A DNA stretch of 64,000 bases from Petrolisthes cinctipes. Lineage: Eukaryota > Arthropoda > Malacostraca > Decapoda > Porcellanidae. Shown here one piece after another: positions 1 to 15,600 of this stretch (the stretch's first letter is position 1; every line of letters begins with the position of its first letter). The stretch covers positions 62,001-126,000 of the forward strand of contig JAWQEG010000136.1 of NCBI GenBank assembly GCA_033782935.1, in the 5' to 3' direction. The notes below the pieces were generated by a model. That model worked only from the letters and a program-made list of their open reading frames with translations. It was not told the origin of the DNA and did no database searches. Position numbers and translations under genes: made by a program.

Positions 1-655
1 CACTTTTAGTTCAGTGTGATGTATAAAGTATGGCACTTTTCTGACCAACTCCCGATGATTTTATTATGTTAGGCAGAAATAGCTGAAGGCATCTTGACTG
101 ATCTCTTATTCAGCAGTTCCGTCTCTTCACTTCTATCACAACTAACTCTAGGTAATTTGTCTTCAATAAAGAAGTTTTACTTTCTGTACAACAACGAGTC
201 CAAATTTCAATATAATCCAGAGTGGGAGGTACTCTGACCAAACTATGGATTCATCTGTTTTCCATCTTGCTTTTTGTAGAAGAGAAAGTCTGCCTTGATT
301 CAGGAAAATGTTCTTTTGGGATAGAGCGTCAATCCACAGAGGAGAGAGGCAGCAGCAAGAGGCAGCAGGTGTGGAGCTTCTCTTGATGACACCAACGACG
401 ATGTCTATTGATTATCTTTTACCAGGGACCAAGACCTTGCCTCACCCCCCCTCCCACTCCCCCCGGAGGTAGAGCAACAGATGAAACCCCACTAAGGGAT
501 ATATTATACAAGCCGAGCCAATTAACTTTAGGAAGGTAACATGCAGGGTGTATGAATTGTACTGTACATTCATTGTATGTTCAGTATTACCCACCTCACG
601 AACTATATTATTATATAATGTATTGGTGTTAATTAATATATGATCCTGAAGTAGG

Positions 656-850
656 TCCCTTGTAGTGATATGAGCAATACTTCAAGAGTTTTGGCACCCC
701 TTCGGCCACAGCCACTCCCTTTCAGTTCTTCAACTGCCCCTCTTTTCATTTTATTTCTTTCCTGCTTGCTGTCACACCTCTCTATCACCTTTCTCTGGCG
801 CTATATGACCTCGCTGTTGCGACGCCTACTATCAATCAATCAATCAATCA
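656..850 (+). mobile_element. Retroposon with (ATCA)n tail, copy 1
   Basis: A 13-bp duplication ATCCTGAAGTAGG (643-655 and 851-863) flanks 195 bp that end in ATCAATCAATCA. The conserved core TATGACCTCGCTGTTGCG is shared with copies at 60.9 and 62.4 kb. Confidence 0.85.
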
Positions 851-863
851 ATCCTGAAGTAGG

Positions 864-2281
864 CCTGTACTATAACCATAAATCCACAAACCATATCTGT
901 AAGTGGGAGGGAGGGAGGGAGGGTTATAGGTGAAGGGGGTTGGGTGGGAGTGTCTGAGAAGTTACTCATGTACTTCACAGTAACACTTATAAGGGTCAAT
1001 GATAATGTATAGTCACAACTGAGACGTCGATGTAATTGATCATTACATACTAACGTCATATTATCATCCAACCATGCATATCAAATCATTTAACTCAAAG
1101 CTGACGGTCCAATTCATGCCTTGTTTGCTTATTACACGTGATTCCCAACTTGTCACCAAACTCTCCCTTAGCTCTCCTTCCCCGAATTCCCTGCCTTCAC
1201 ACTCACAGGCAGAAATATAATGTTTGGCTGCCATTTCATAACACTAGTCTCACGTCACAGCTGTGTGAAATGGGTACTGCAAAACATTATGTGAGTGCAT
1301 CCTTCTCACTAAGAATAATTCACGAAATCAATGTGTATCATCGTTATCGCTGTGTATGTGATATTTTCTGGCAATATGGAAGTACTTCTATTTTTATCAT
1401 CATCATCATCATAAAAATACCACTTCTTCCTTCCCAACTAGTTTCTCCAGAGTTCTCCATAGGTCCTGCGAGTCACACACACACAGCTGTATCAATGACG
1501 TGGCTCCCTGCTGCAGGTGTGTTGCTTTACCTGAATCACCTCACACTCCCTGCTTAGTGGCGTTCACTTCACCACACACCACCGCCACCACGTTAGGTTA
1601 TGCTATTTTAAATGAAGTCAGATGTGGCAAGAGAGTATATAGGTCCTTCCTTAATATATTCCCCATACAATAAACACACAGCCACACAATCAGGTCACCC
1701 AGAGAGAAAAAAGAAGCCCAGAATAAATCTGCTGTAATTACTTCACTTATCTCCCCGTGTGTGTGTGTGTGTGTGTGTGTGTATAGAAGACTTATATATA
1801 CAGTAATGTGATCAGGGTTGATAATTACAGTCTTATGTCCACCCTGCAGGTGTGCTATTATCACTCCCAACACTTGAATACCTGGCCGCATGAAAAGTGA
1901 ATTAAACACCTGATGTAAATAATTATATCTTGGTGAGTCGTAAGATAATCAACCTCCTCAATACATTACTCCTAACACGGGATAACATTGAGAATGCACA
2001 TAGTAATAATATATAGGCATCACCAAGCAGAACCTGTATAGTATAGCTAAAAGGGTATATAAGATGTTTTCCCATATCGTCAGTAAAATTAATAGGCTAC
2101 ATCTCTGGTGATACAACGCTGAGCACAATATAATAATATAAAAGAGTATCACGCATCACCAGAGGCTTGCAGAACCTCTATACAGTATGATTAATAAAAT
2201 ATATAGTTAAATAGATAGGTAGATATATAAATAGATAGACAGATTGATGGATATATAAGTAAACTGTGATATATAGGTGGG

Positions 2282-2286
<5 letters not shown>
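864..2286. other. Intergenic, nothing recognised
   Basis: Unique AT-rich sequence with a (GT)n at 1758-1782. Short frames have no family features. The first 655 bases of the window are the same. Confidence 0.6.

Positions 2287-2335
<49 letters not shown>
2287..2335 (+). repeat. (AG)n microsatellite
   Basis: About 24 units with one AAAG interruption. Confidence 0.95.
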
Positions 2336-2424
2336 ATTCCTTGCCATATTTACATCAACACGCACATGCGAGGAGAGACCAAGACCTGGTCGGTTTTTGA
2401 GTGTACAGTGTGTTATGAAAAAAA

Positions 2425-3266
2425 TATATATATATAATTTTTTTTTTATAATTTTTTTTATAAAAAAAATTTTGTATAAATTTTTTTTATAAAAAATTAT
2501 TTTATATAAAAAAAAATTATAATTTTTTTTTATAATTTTTTTTATAAATGTTTTTTATAATTTTTTTTATAAAAAAAATTTATAATTTTTTTTTATAAAT
2601 TTGTTTTTATAATTTTTTTTTATAATTTTTTTATAATTTTTTTCTATAAAAAAATGTTTTTTTTTTATACAAAAAAATTTTAATAATTTTTTTTAATAAA
2701 AATGTTGTTTTATAAATTTTATTTTTTATCAAAAAAAATTTATATAATTTTTTTTATAAATTTTTTTTATAGAATTTTTGTTTATAATTTTTTTTTTTTT
2801 TTATAATTTATTTTTTATAATTTTATTTTTTTTATATAATTTTTTTTATAATTTTTTTTTATTAAAAAAATTTATAAATTTTATTTAAAAATTTATTTTT
2901 TATATATTTTTTTTTTTTTTTATTTTTTTTTTTTTTTTATTTTTTTTTTTTTTTTATAATTTTTTTTATAATTTTTTTTATAATTTTTTTTTATAAATAA
3001 AAAAAAAAATTGTTATAAAATTTTTTTTTTATAAAAAAAAATTATCATTTTTGTTTATAATTTTTTTTTATAAAAAAATTATAATTTTTTTTTCATAAAT
3101 GTTTTTTTATAAAAATTTCTTTTTATAATTTTTTTTTTATAAAAAAAAAATTTATAATTTTTTTTTAATAAATTTTTTTTTTATAAAATTTTTTTTAAAT
3201 TTTTTTTATAATTTTTTTTTTATAAAATTTTCTTGTTATAAAAAAAAAATATTATGTTTTTTTATA
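2425..3266. repeat. 850-bp A/T-only low-complexity tract
   Basis: Irregular runs of T6-T16 alternating with ATAA and A6-A10, with almost no G or C. The loose unit is TTTTTTTATAA, and no fixed period is kept. Confidence 0.9.
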
Positions 3267-3384
3267 AGGTTCGAACAACTGTGCGTCTCCCTACAACACA
3301 CATTTGTTCGAATCATCAAAGCTTGGCTAGTTGCGATTCATCGTCCCAAGGGATCAGGACACAATTTCTGACAGCGAGTGTACC

Positions 3385-4243
3385 TGCCCAGGGGGGCTGA
3401 CTTTATTTTCTCTGAATACAAGGATCTGGTCACTTTCTATAGTCTTGCTCGCTTAAATTTACGGGTGTGGTGTGTCCCGCTATTTTGTACAGCGGCGCCA
3501 CGTTTCCCCAACTTGCGTATTGAAACGGAAGCTATTTATGTACAAGGCATCACAAATATAATAAATTCAGATATATACAACATCCATTTGTGTATTTAGA
3601 TGGATTAATCAACAGTAATCTTATTATGCATAAAACATTTATACAGTTACAAAGAAACATGGCATAAATATTGTACAGTGTTGCTAAAAGAAATTGTAGT
3701 AACTTTTAATGGAATTTAGAATAGTTTTCGGGTGGGTAATAATATCACAGTTATAGATATAACATAATAAGCTTGAAAAAGAAGAAATATGCCATTATCC
3801 AAAGTAAAAGAAATAATCAATATAATTTTTTTGAGTGTCGGCAATACTGACATAGCCAGACCCACACCTACACCCAGACCCCCCAGGTGTTGCTATAATT
3901 GTAGAATAAAATGATCACATTTACTGGCTTTTACCGTAATTTCAAGGGTGAGGAATAATCACATTCATAATCTGTAAGCTATTATGTGGAACAAAATAAT
4001 AGTCATTTGCCAATACCAAAGTAAAAGAAAAAAAAATCACTCGAGAGCGGCAACACTTGCACACCCAGTTGGTGGCCTTGACACAGGATAGCTTCCTGGC
4101 GGTGACCTCTTTTCAATTTTCACTTTCTTTATGCCCTTTGCACAGACAGCATGGCAAAAAGTTCAACTCATTCCTCACATCTACACAGCCAGGCTAAAGA
4201 AATTGTCTTCAAATTAACAAATGAAAGCACAGTTATAAATAAA

Positions 4244-4300
<57 letters not shown>

Positions 4301-4838
4301 GTACTGAAAATTTGGCGGCATCACTGTAATGAGGTGAAAGCCACACCACAGCCGTAAATTTAGGCGAGTTTGACTATAGTGGATTTGACGAGCTCTGCCC
4401 ACATGGATTAAAAATCCCCGTGAGGTGTACTGCACCCGGAGGCTCTTTTTTTTCCCCACTGCTATGTGGACCGCCAGCACACAGGGGTGCATTTCCCTTT
4501 GCATGTAGCAGTGTAAACTCCCTCCCCCTTATGGTCCCTACAAGGCTGGTCTCATAGAAGGTGTGGCCCCACTTGTAGCTCTTGTGGTAACGTGGACTTG
4601 GGCCCACAGCACTGGCTGTGGGATCAAAGACCTCTCCAATCTCCCTGGCGGTCGGAGGCCCCCAGACTTCCTGGTCCAGTAAGCTCTGGTCCCATTTCTC
4701 TGGGATGTGCTTCGGTAACCCAGGCATATAGGGACAGCCCCTCCTTTATTTTAATTTGTTTTTTTCACTGCGACCAGAGTGTACCAGGGGTCTGTGGGGC
4801 AGGAGGCCATTCTGCCCAGGGAGAACAACAACAACAAC
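3385..4838 (+). mobile_element. SINE-like element with (AAC)n tail, copy 1, split by a MITE
   Basis: The same element as at 24955-25491, in plus orientation, from TGCCCAGGGGGGCTGAC at 3385 to (AAC)n at 4838. It is interrupted by a 937-bp element at 3440-4376. The 25-kb copy shows the unoccupied site (CTTTCTAGTGG). Part of the 5' section between CTCTGAATA and AGGATCTGG is shorter here. Confidence 0.8.
3440..4376. mobile_element. TA-flanked inverted-repeat DNA element
   Basis: Terminal inverted repeats start TAGTC and share CTCGCYTAAATTTACGG and TGTGGTGTG for about 35-45 bp on both ends, with TA duplicated at 3438-3439 and 4377-4378. The interior has no transposase and contains a (GA)n tract at 4247-4297. 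This fits a non-autonomous Tc1/mariner-type element. Confidence 0.75.
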
Positions 4839-5042
4839 ACACACACAGATTCATATATAAGCACCCACACACACACAAGATTCACATACAGTACAATCGC
4901 AAACAAACACATACACACACACACTGACACACAGATTCACATATAAGCACACACACACACACACATAGGGGCTCGTGTTGTATGTGGTGTACACAGGATT
5001 ATAAGCACATCATTGCCAAGTAGGTAGCGTTGTGTAGTAATA

Positions 5043-5045
<3 letters not shown>

Positions 5046-5089
<44 letters not shown>
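5046..5089 (+). repeat. (GA)n microsatellite
   Basis: About 22 units. The stretches before (4838-5000) and after (5150-5260) are short (CA)n runs. Confidence 0.95.
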
Positions 5090-5092
<3 letters not shown>

Positions 5093-5259
5093 CCTATCAG
5101 TGGAGGGGGTTTGGGAAGTGAGACGGATTTGGTGGCTCGATTTTTTTCCTCACACACACACACACAGTAACTCATTTCATCAAACACACATACATACAGA
5201 ATTTCCAACACACACACACACAGTCGACTACTCATTCCATGGCACACACACACACCTGC

Positions 5260-6778
5260 ACTGCCAATCCAACCAACCCAGTTTTCCTTTCAAGTACGAG
5301 CTTATAGTACAAACAAACAGACAGACATCGACCTTGAACAGAAATATTCCCTTTGCCACGTCAACTCATTATCCTTTCCCACGGATACACATACTGCACG
5401 GAGGAAAATAATAAATCATGTGAAGCGAGCGTGGTCTGGCTGAATGCACTACAATCTCACACAAACGTCTATCTATGAACTGTAAGAAAATGTTGTGTTT
5501 ATTGTTGTTGTTATTATTATTATTATTATTATTATTGAGGTTGCGCAACTATGGCGTGTAGGAATGCATATTTTGTACGGTTTAATAATGTAGTGAGTAA
5601 TACGTATTCGCCCTATAAGTATATGCACGATGAATATAATAATTACGTGTGAATGATAACCAAAGCGTGGTGGGAAATTTGTGCCGGCAACTGTGTACTG
5701 TAGGTGGGTGTGTGTGGGACCAAGTAGGACGAATTTAAAATTAGAGGCGTCCATCCCCTACCTACCTACCGCATACCCACCGCCCAGTCACACACACCTA
5801 ACCAAGCACCAAAATAAGTGGAAGTACAGTACAGTGTATTTAGAGTAGACCACATCGTTTATTAGCTTATCACACATCCCCATTTCATTGCCTATATAGT
5901 TACTCTACTGGTGGTATACATCTCTCCTTATCTATCTGTATCTTGTTAAATGGAGTCCTAAATATAGTGGAGAATTTAATTAAGACATTATGGTGGTTAT
6001 CGTTTGGTGAGTTACATCTCTCAGTGTCTCGTATCCCCCAACAGTGTGCGGCTTGAGGCTTGTTGGTTCTTTAATTAAGTGATATATTTTCCCAGAATAT
6101 TTTGCGTTCAATATATAATTTACAGTGTTAAGGCGAGGTAACTCATTATCAAACCGAACCAAACCTGACCTAATATATACCGTGTTAATCTAATGTAACC
6201 ATGGCAAACAACCATTTTAACGCACGAATTCCTAAGTGAGAATAATGTACCCAGACCTAGAGACCTTATAGAACCCAAACCTAACATACTTGGGGAGTTT
6301 GTGTGTGTGTGTGTGTGTGCCAGTTCGCACGGGAACACATTTCTGAGCAGCTTCCGTCAGTATCAGTTCCCTGACCCTTCTCACACTCTCACTGTGTCTG
6401 TTTCTATTTAGAGGTATTTCTAATGACTAGTTCGTATTCCTGGTCCCTTCACGATCGGGTCTGTAATTAAGCTCCATATCACGATCGTAGGTACAGCCAG
6501 TGCGGTAAACGTCGGGTTTGTTTGTGGTGTTTTGTGTTACTTTGCAATGGCCAGTCAACAGTAAAGATTACGTATGAGTTTTCTGTACATTTTTACTATT
6601 AGTTAGATGGCTGGGAGGGGAAGGGAAGAGGAGGAGAAGTATCGGTGATGGTGTTGTGGGTGGGAGGGCAAGGAAGGGAGGAAGGATGGTTGTCGTTGAT
6701 GGTATTGTGGTAGGCGACCCAGAAAGTGATGACGACCAACAGGGACAAAAGTGGACAGCCAGCCATATGCCGGGCCCC
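5260..6778. other. Intergenic, nothing recognised
   Basis: Unique sequence with a (TTA)n run at 5512-5536 and a (GT)n at 6300-6320. No exon-like conserved peptide was found. Confidence 0.6.
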
Positions 6779-7031
6779 CACACCCACTCACCCAGTAGCA
6801 GTATAAATAGCGAAAGGCCCCCACACATCTCTCAATAACCTAACCCACTCATCCAGTAGCAATGTAGATAAATAGCGAACACACAACAAATATCTCTCAA
6901 AAACCTAACCCACTCACCCAGTAGCAGTATAAATAGAGAAAGGCCCCAACACATCCTTCAAAAACCTAACCCACTCACCCAGTAGCAGTATAAATAGCGA
7001 AAGGCCCCAACACATCCTTCAAAAACCTAAC
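6779..7031 (+). repeat. Minisatellite, about 62-bp unit, 4 copies
   Basis: Units begin CCCACTCACCCAGTAGCAGT and end CTTCAAAAACCTAAC. The last two are nearly identical; the second has drifted. Confidence 0.85.
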
Positions 7032-7214
7032 TGGCATACTTTGAGGAATCTTTGTGATGTTGCCGGCCATTTAGACTGATTGGAGGAGTTTTCTGGTTCA
7101 TTCAAGGTCCACACATTCCGAGAAACAGATTCTCCCATTGTAGGCGTTGCTGTTTCGAGGCATATTTTAGAGGAATCAGTAGCCTCCCTGCCATTCGTCG
7201 ATATCCACGTGGAA

Positions 7215-9178
<1,964 letters not shown>

Positions 9179-9179
9179 G

Positions 9180-10016
9180 AGAAAGAAACGACTGTGCTAG
9201 ACCAGTAAGACCTTGTACCGTCTCAGACGGAAAAGGAGACAGAGAAAAGAGACACCACGCACGAAGGAAAATAGGAAGGAGGGACTGCTGGTATAAAAGT
9301 GGAAAAGGATTGGCTCGGTCCGAAGGTGCGCCAAAACAAAACCCTTATAACACTGGCAACATCTCTGTAAGCAATACCCCTGTATGAAGTGTGTTTAAGT
9401 GCAGATCTCTCGTTATTATATTGAAGGTTTTCTAATTCTACCAAACTATGTCAGTAAACAGACAACCTCATTGTAATTAATATGGGCTCTCTTTTGTGGC
9501 ATTGTTTGGAGGCAGTAGTATTCCAATTCATCAATAAGAGAATTAAGCTCACCATAACTCTAGACGAGGGTTGCACAACTCCTGCTAACGTTTCCTGTCG
9601 GTCTGTCTCTGTTCACACGGCGGCCACGTGCTGGTCATGCCGGGTGGAGAGGTATGCCACGTTGAGAGGTGACATATACGTGGGTCTAAAATAGGGAAGG
9701 GTAAGGGTCAGGGAGGGGGTGGAGTGGAAATACCAGGACAGAAGGGAACAAGAAAGGGAGAGGGAGGGAGCAGACATGAACATTATTATTATTTAATATA
9801 GATATCCGAGAAATGGGAGTCATTGGGATTTCTCCAAATATACAGGCTATGTCAAAATAAACGAGTATGAGATTTCTTTGTACCACTTTGAGCCAGCTCT
9901 CGATACATATCTTAAGTAAAATAATATATTGTCATCTGCTTTCATACAAAAATTGTACTTGTTAAAGATAAACACATACCTTAGGAAATGATAGAGGTAT
10001 GAGTGGGGTGGTTCTT

Positions 10017-10073
<57 letters not shown>

Positions 10074-10136
10074 TAATTTGAAGATGAAAGATCACCCTAT
10101 AGGCCGGAAGACCCTGTAGTACAGCCCACATCACCG

Positions 10137-10186
<50 letters not shown>

Positions 10187-12060
10187 CATGGCCGCGTGTA
10201 ACTATGCAAACTTTTAACTTTGGTCTCAGAGTTAAGCAGTACACCCTGGCAGACCTCCTCCATCCATCTTGGCACAACACTCATTACCTCAGCCAACAAG
10301 GTTACGGTATATGATTGGCTCGGTTTTTCTGTTTGTGTATTTGTCAGCAGAATTATTACGCAAAAAGTTACGTGCCGACTTTTAATAAATTTTTACCAAG
10401 TTATTATATTTTGGTAGAGATCAGGATCCAATTTTTTTTTACCTTGCAGTGTTAAGAATGAGGGTGAAACATTAGTGGTTTCCTCCTTAGACTTTGAAAA
10501 TATTTGGGGGAATAAACTATTAATCGGCATTGGAGGAAATTCGCGTTCTCAGAACGGTCATGAGGCTACGGTCAGTCTTAACTACTGATGTAGTTTTATC
10601 TCACCTTTATTTGCTTTACATAATGTACAGTCCTCAGCATGAATTCTTATTAATATTTATTAGAAGGTACTCATAAAATTATGCAATTTGTGAATTGATG
10701 TGCTATCGCACAGAACAAGTTAGCATAATCATGGTATTGCATGAAACCGTTTGAAGATAATTGAGCGAGTGAGAATCTATATTACAAAAGATGATGACTA
10801 AACGGAAAAATGAAAGAGTGTGAGTCGCAACCTTATGTGAGAGCTATTATGACGCACGGTGAAGGCGGGAAGAAATGAGCCACAAGTATACCATCTTGGC
10901 ACGTCCTTTACACTCACAGTAGCAGTCAGGTTCACAACAAAACTTATTTTTTTAGATCTTCCTTGATTCACATTTCAAGCCACGTACAGCAAACAAACTC
11001 ATATACATCAAATAAAACCTCAGAGATCTTAAGTAAACATATACAGTACTCAGGAATTCACATAAATCGTCAGATACAGAAAAAACTCTCTTGATTATTT
11101 CATACAAAATTTAGCCTAACTCGAAAGGATGCATGAGTATGATGAGCAACATGATCAACAGTGCGTGATAGTGGTTAGTTTCAGTGGACGGTGGCTGCCA
11201 CTGTTTGGTGGTGTGATACTGTAAACACCCTACACACAGGCCAATTTTTCCTGGCAACCACAGGCATTTCTATCATGGATGTTGGTGAGGTAGCGTGTGT
11301 CATTACATGGCTCCTCGAAAAACTGAGTCATTCAGTGCCGCTCGTTGCTCTAATTCACATTAAAAATTTAATAATGCAGGACTATAGCACTTGATTGCTG
11401 TTATTATGGTGTTGTAAGGCTCATTCAAATATCTCAATATACAGTATAAACATCTGATACACTGGCAGGACTTTTGCTCTCGAGTTTACTTATGAACAAA
11501 ATGGCTATAGTTCCCTCTCTATTGCCGTGAGTCCTGAGCACAAGCACACTGCCACTCTACTCAGCTATTATAGATTATTGATAGCTACTGTCACATTCCT
11601 ATCACTAAAATTATTATTATTGCAGCCACATTAACTGAAATCAATGTTCTGATAATTGTCGTTCTGGGCTGCACCACTGACTGGAAAGTGGCCCATTGAG
11701 AAGCAATACAATAAGGGGAAGAAACAAGACTTTGCCACCCAGAAAGTGTTTGCTAACTCATCAGCCTAAATATGCTCAAAGAGGGAGTGAATGAGTGTAC
11801 GAACATTTCACTGGGTATTTTGTCTCTATTATCTGTATTCTGCTTTAAGTTTACCACTCATGGTTCTAGAGCCTCCACCCCTTGAAAAAGGTGAGCGAAG
11901 CAATAAAGATAATGAATTATCCATTTTTATTCTAATTAGGGTTCTTACAGTTCATATGTACATCATATATTCCTAGATTTTGTAAAAGCATGATATTCAC
12001 ACTATCTTATGGTTGCAAAACTTTGGCCTGTAAAAGATGTGATATGATCATAATTCACAT
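9180..12060. other. Intergenic between window start and ERAL1
   Basis: Apart from the two (GA)n runs at 10.0-10.2 kb, this is unique AT-rich sequence with no recognisable coding exon. The piece 11805-11895 is repeated at 12268-12360. Confidence 0.55.
10019..10182 (+). repeat. Two (GA)n microsatellites
   Basis: 10019-10070 and 10141-10182, separated by 70 bp of unique sequence. Confidence 0.95.
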
Positions 12061-12064
12061 TGTC

Positions 12065-12190
12065 AGAGAGTAAAGTGCTCTATGTTGGTATAGGCATGTT
12101 GACAAAAGGATGAAACTAATGGTGAAAAAAGTGTATGGTCTGAGGGGGATTATGAGGGACAAAGAACACAGAGAGGGGGAGATTTGATAG
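12065..12190 (+). mobile_element. Degenerate RTE 3' relic downstream of ERAL1
   Basis: GTGCTCTATGTTGGTATAGGCATG...GTGAAAAAAGTGTATGGTCTGAG resembles the RWFGHVERM...VKKVYGSE segment of the RTE copies. Short and decayed. The flanking piece 12268-12360 is itself a repeat of 11805-11895. Confidence 0.45.
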
Positions 12191-12409
12191 TGTACCTATT
12201 TGATTTGGTTTTGTTGTGGATTCAAGAATTTAATGAGTTTGGAAAAGAGTGTGAAAGTGAGTGTGACCCATTTCATTGGGTATTCCATCCTGCTCTGCTT
12301 ATTTCTGAATTCAATTTTCCATCCCTTGGCCATAGAACCGCCCCCACCCATGAATAAGGTGTTCATGATTAATATAATAAAAAATTATTAAAAACTCTTT
12401 TATAAAACA

Positions 12410-12609
12410 TTATTTAAGCCCTTTCTTCTTTTTTAGTGATGGATCATAGACAATGTTGAGGCGGAGTTTGACTTCACTTCTGAAGGTGTTGCGAAGGCTC
12501 TGTTCTGCCTCCCTGGCCAGTCGACCCACTTTCCTACCACCACCACCTACCACCATCTTCACCAAACCCAGCCGCTGACACCCAACACGCAAGGTGATGC
12601 TCAACAATT
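12410..12609 (-). CDS. ERAL1: ERAL1 coding exon 7 (KH domain, stop)
   Basis: Acceptor CTTTACAG|AA. It encodes a KH domain with the loop [17 protein letters not shown] and ends at a stop at 12410-12412. Confidence 0.88.
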
Positions 12610-15600
12610 CTGTAAAGAACAAGCCCTATCTTTACCTCTCTAACACACTGTAATACTGTCATGGGCTTAGGAAATGTGTTCATAAAGAACTCAAAACCCT
12701 ACAAGAATAGGAGAATAGACAAACTATGGACAATATGGCATGAACACATCAGAATGATACACAAGGGGTGATCGGAAACTACAGCCCTCAGGCACAGTTT
12801 GCAAAGAGCAGTATGATACCTACCGGAATCAGTGATATCCCAGTAATCAATGGAGAAGTGCATTGTATAGGGAAGCTCCTGAGGGAAATAATCAAGGAAC
12901 TTCTCCCTCACTGTCATTAATGCCAATTCCTGAGGGTTCTGGTCTGTCACCACCTGAAAACACTCCATCAATACATTCCTATTTTTCCACCAATGCTGGC
13001 AAATGCACAGGGAAAAGAAATAGGCATAACATTGGTAGCTGGAAATATATCACAAACAACCATCTGTTCCAGAAAGATGGATGCCAGATACATCTTTATG
13101 TGTTTTAACAAACAGATTAAAAATTACCAAAATTAATGCATACATACAAAGGAATGTGTGTGCACGAATAAAAATTCAATGAGTTTTGGTAAACTTACCA
13201 CCCCACTACCAACCCCAAGCTGGGTTGATACACTCTTGATAAACCTAACCTCTTTATAGTGAACAACTGTTCTCCCTCCCGATTCCTAGTTACACTCGTG
13301 ATAAGCCAACCCCTTTATAATGAACAACTGTTCTCCCTCCCGATTCCTAGTTACACTCGTGATAAGCCAACCCCTTTATAATGAACAACTTTCACCCTCC
13401 CGCTCCCTCATTACACTCCCGATAAGCCAACCCCTTTAGTGTGAACAACTTTTACCTTCCCGCTCGTTTGTTACACTCGTGATAAGCATAACCCCTTTAT
13501 AGTGAACAACTTCTCAAAACGGGCATTTTTCATACTTTTAACACATATCCTGGAACATACAGTCGTGGTCAAAAATAATCATCCATATAGGGGTAACTCA
13601 CGTAAGATTTTGACAGCTTCCCTCTGTTCCTTAGCTGATAAACTTTCCAATAAATAGGTTAACTACCATCGTTTAATTTAATACAAGCAGCTACAAACTA
13701 CAGTACTTAAAATAATAACATTATATGTGAACATGAAAACATTAGACAGTAAATTGTGAAAGTTACCCATATGTGGATGATTATTATTGACCACGACTGT
13801 ACATTTGATATGGTGAAAAGTGCAAGTGATTGTAAGAGAAAGTGATCAAGAATAATGAATATAAGCTAAGGAAATGTATATGTGTGAGTAGAAACTCATG
13901 TATTATTGGTGATAACTAAACTTGTCAACCATCACCCTCACTTTTCACTCACTACACTCGCGCTTTTAGGCCTACCCTTTTAGAATAAACAACCATTCAA
14001 AACATACATTTTCCATACTTTTGACTCAAGTTTAGAATTATTTTTAGTCATAAGAGAGTACGGTAGAATAAATCCATCGATAATTATAATCGAAACCGTC
14101 GACAACGAGGGAACGCTGTATTACAAACCATATGTGAAAGGTTACAAGATTGAAGATTCTATAAATATTTCTTTATACAGTAGTACATTGTAATACCCCG
14201 ATTGCTACCCCAAATGTGAGGCAATGGGAGAAATTTTACAGCATCGACTGTAATGTCAGGGAGAAGAAGAATCCTGGCAGGTCCATGAGTCATTTGACAG
14301 CATTCAGTACTATTTCCTTGAGTGTGTGTCCTCAGTACTAACCTGTGAGCTGAAGATCCAGGGTCCGGGTTGAGCCGAGGCTACAAGGAAGTCCCTGAAG
14401 TCATCTACCCCAGTGCCATCCAAAGCTGAGATCATGAATACCTCGTGGAACTTGGGCCATGACTTGCGCCTCTCCACAAACTGCAGTACCTGGTGTTCCG
14501 TCAGACGCACACGCCCCTCCAACACATCACTCTCACTGATATTGTCTAGTCTTATCACCTGTCCTTCCGACAAATCACTCTCAATATTCATTTCACGTTC
14601 AACCACATGTTCCTCCACCTCAGCACCCTCAATATATTCTTGTCTTGCCTCAGGACGCTTTGTCTGGGTGTTGCTTGTGTTATAACTTTCTCCCTCTTCT
14701 GTGCTCATCCTGTCAATGTCTGAACCCTTTAGTAATCTATTCGTATCCATCACTTTGTCAATAGTTTTCGAACATTTATCTAGCCTCTCGTTCTCAGAGT
14801 CAAGAGCTGAATATTGTGGTTCATCATCAATGTTTTTTACATTTAAATTTGTTTTAGAAATTAAGTAATCTTTATTTAAATATTGGTTCTTTTTTTCAGT
14901 GTAAACATATGCCTTTTGTCCTCCCACTATTCCTTCTGTTAAGCTACGAGTCATATCCAGTAGGGTTTGCTTGTTTTTTGTTTTATCAACCTGCAAAATC
15001 ATAGTCAGTGTGAAAACAGACCTATTACTGATGTGTTGTACTTGTAAAGCCAGCACATGAACCTACCCAGTGATGTAGTGGCAAACATTAGCAAAGAAAG
15101 TGGAGAGCAAAATGCTTTTTATAAAAATGTAAAGTTGTGTTTGTGCAGCACTCTGCTGTACACTCACATCATTTTAACTTTTTCTGGGCCTACCTTATTA
15201 AGCAAAAGAACTGAAGGTGTGGTGGGGTGGAGTGCCAGGAGGCGTAGAACTCTGGGGTGAAGGAAGTTCCGGGTGAAGTGGTCTGACACATCGTGGACCA
15301 CAGCCACCAAGTCGACCTCAAGTAGTGACATCTCTGCTTCACTCAGTAACGTTCGGTTTAGTCTGTGTCTGGGAGTGGAAGACAGTACTGATAACATACT
15401 GGTGATACAAAATGACATACCACAAGGACACCACCAGGGGCAGATGATTTGGTAAGCAATTAACACAATCTTAATAGAAGAAACCAGTGATTGACACTAA
15501 TTTTTATATTGAATACAAGTTCAAGGTTGACCAACTTGGACAATGGTGGTCAAAGTTGGGTAGAACATAGTATAGTACTGTACCTGGAGACTTCAAGAGG

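Noticed and set aside
4374..4727. 117-aa minus frame (YHKSYKWGHTFYETS)
   Set aside because: It lies antisense in a SINE-like repeat. The second copy keeps similar peptides because the DNA is similar. No recognisable domain, so not called as a gene.
13200..13512. Regular 60-bp repeats resembling a CRISPR array
   Set aside because: The whole unit repeats with gradual drift and no unique spacers, in a eukaryotic sequence; it is a minisatellite.
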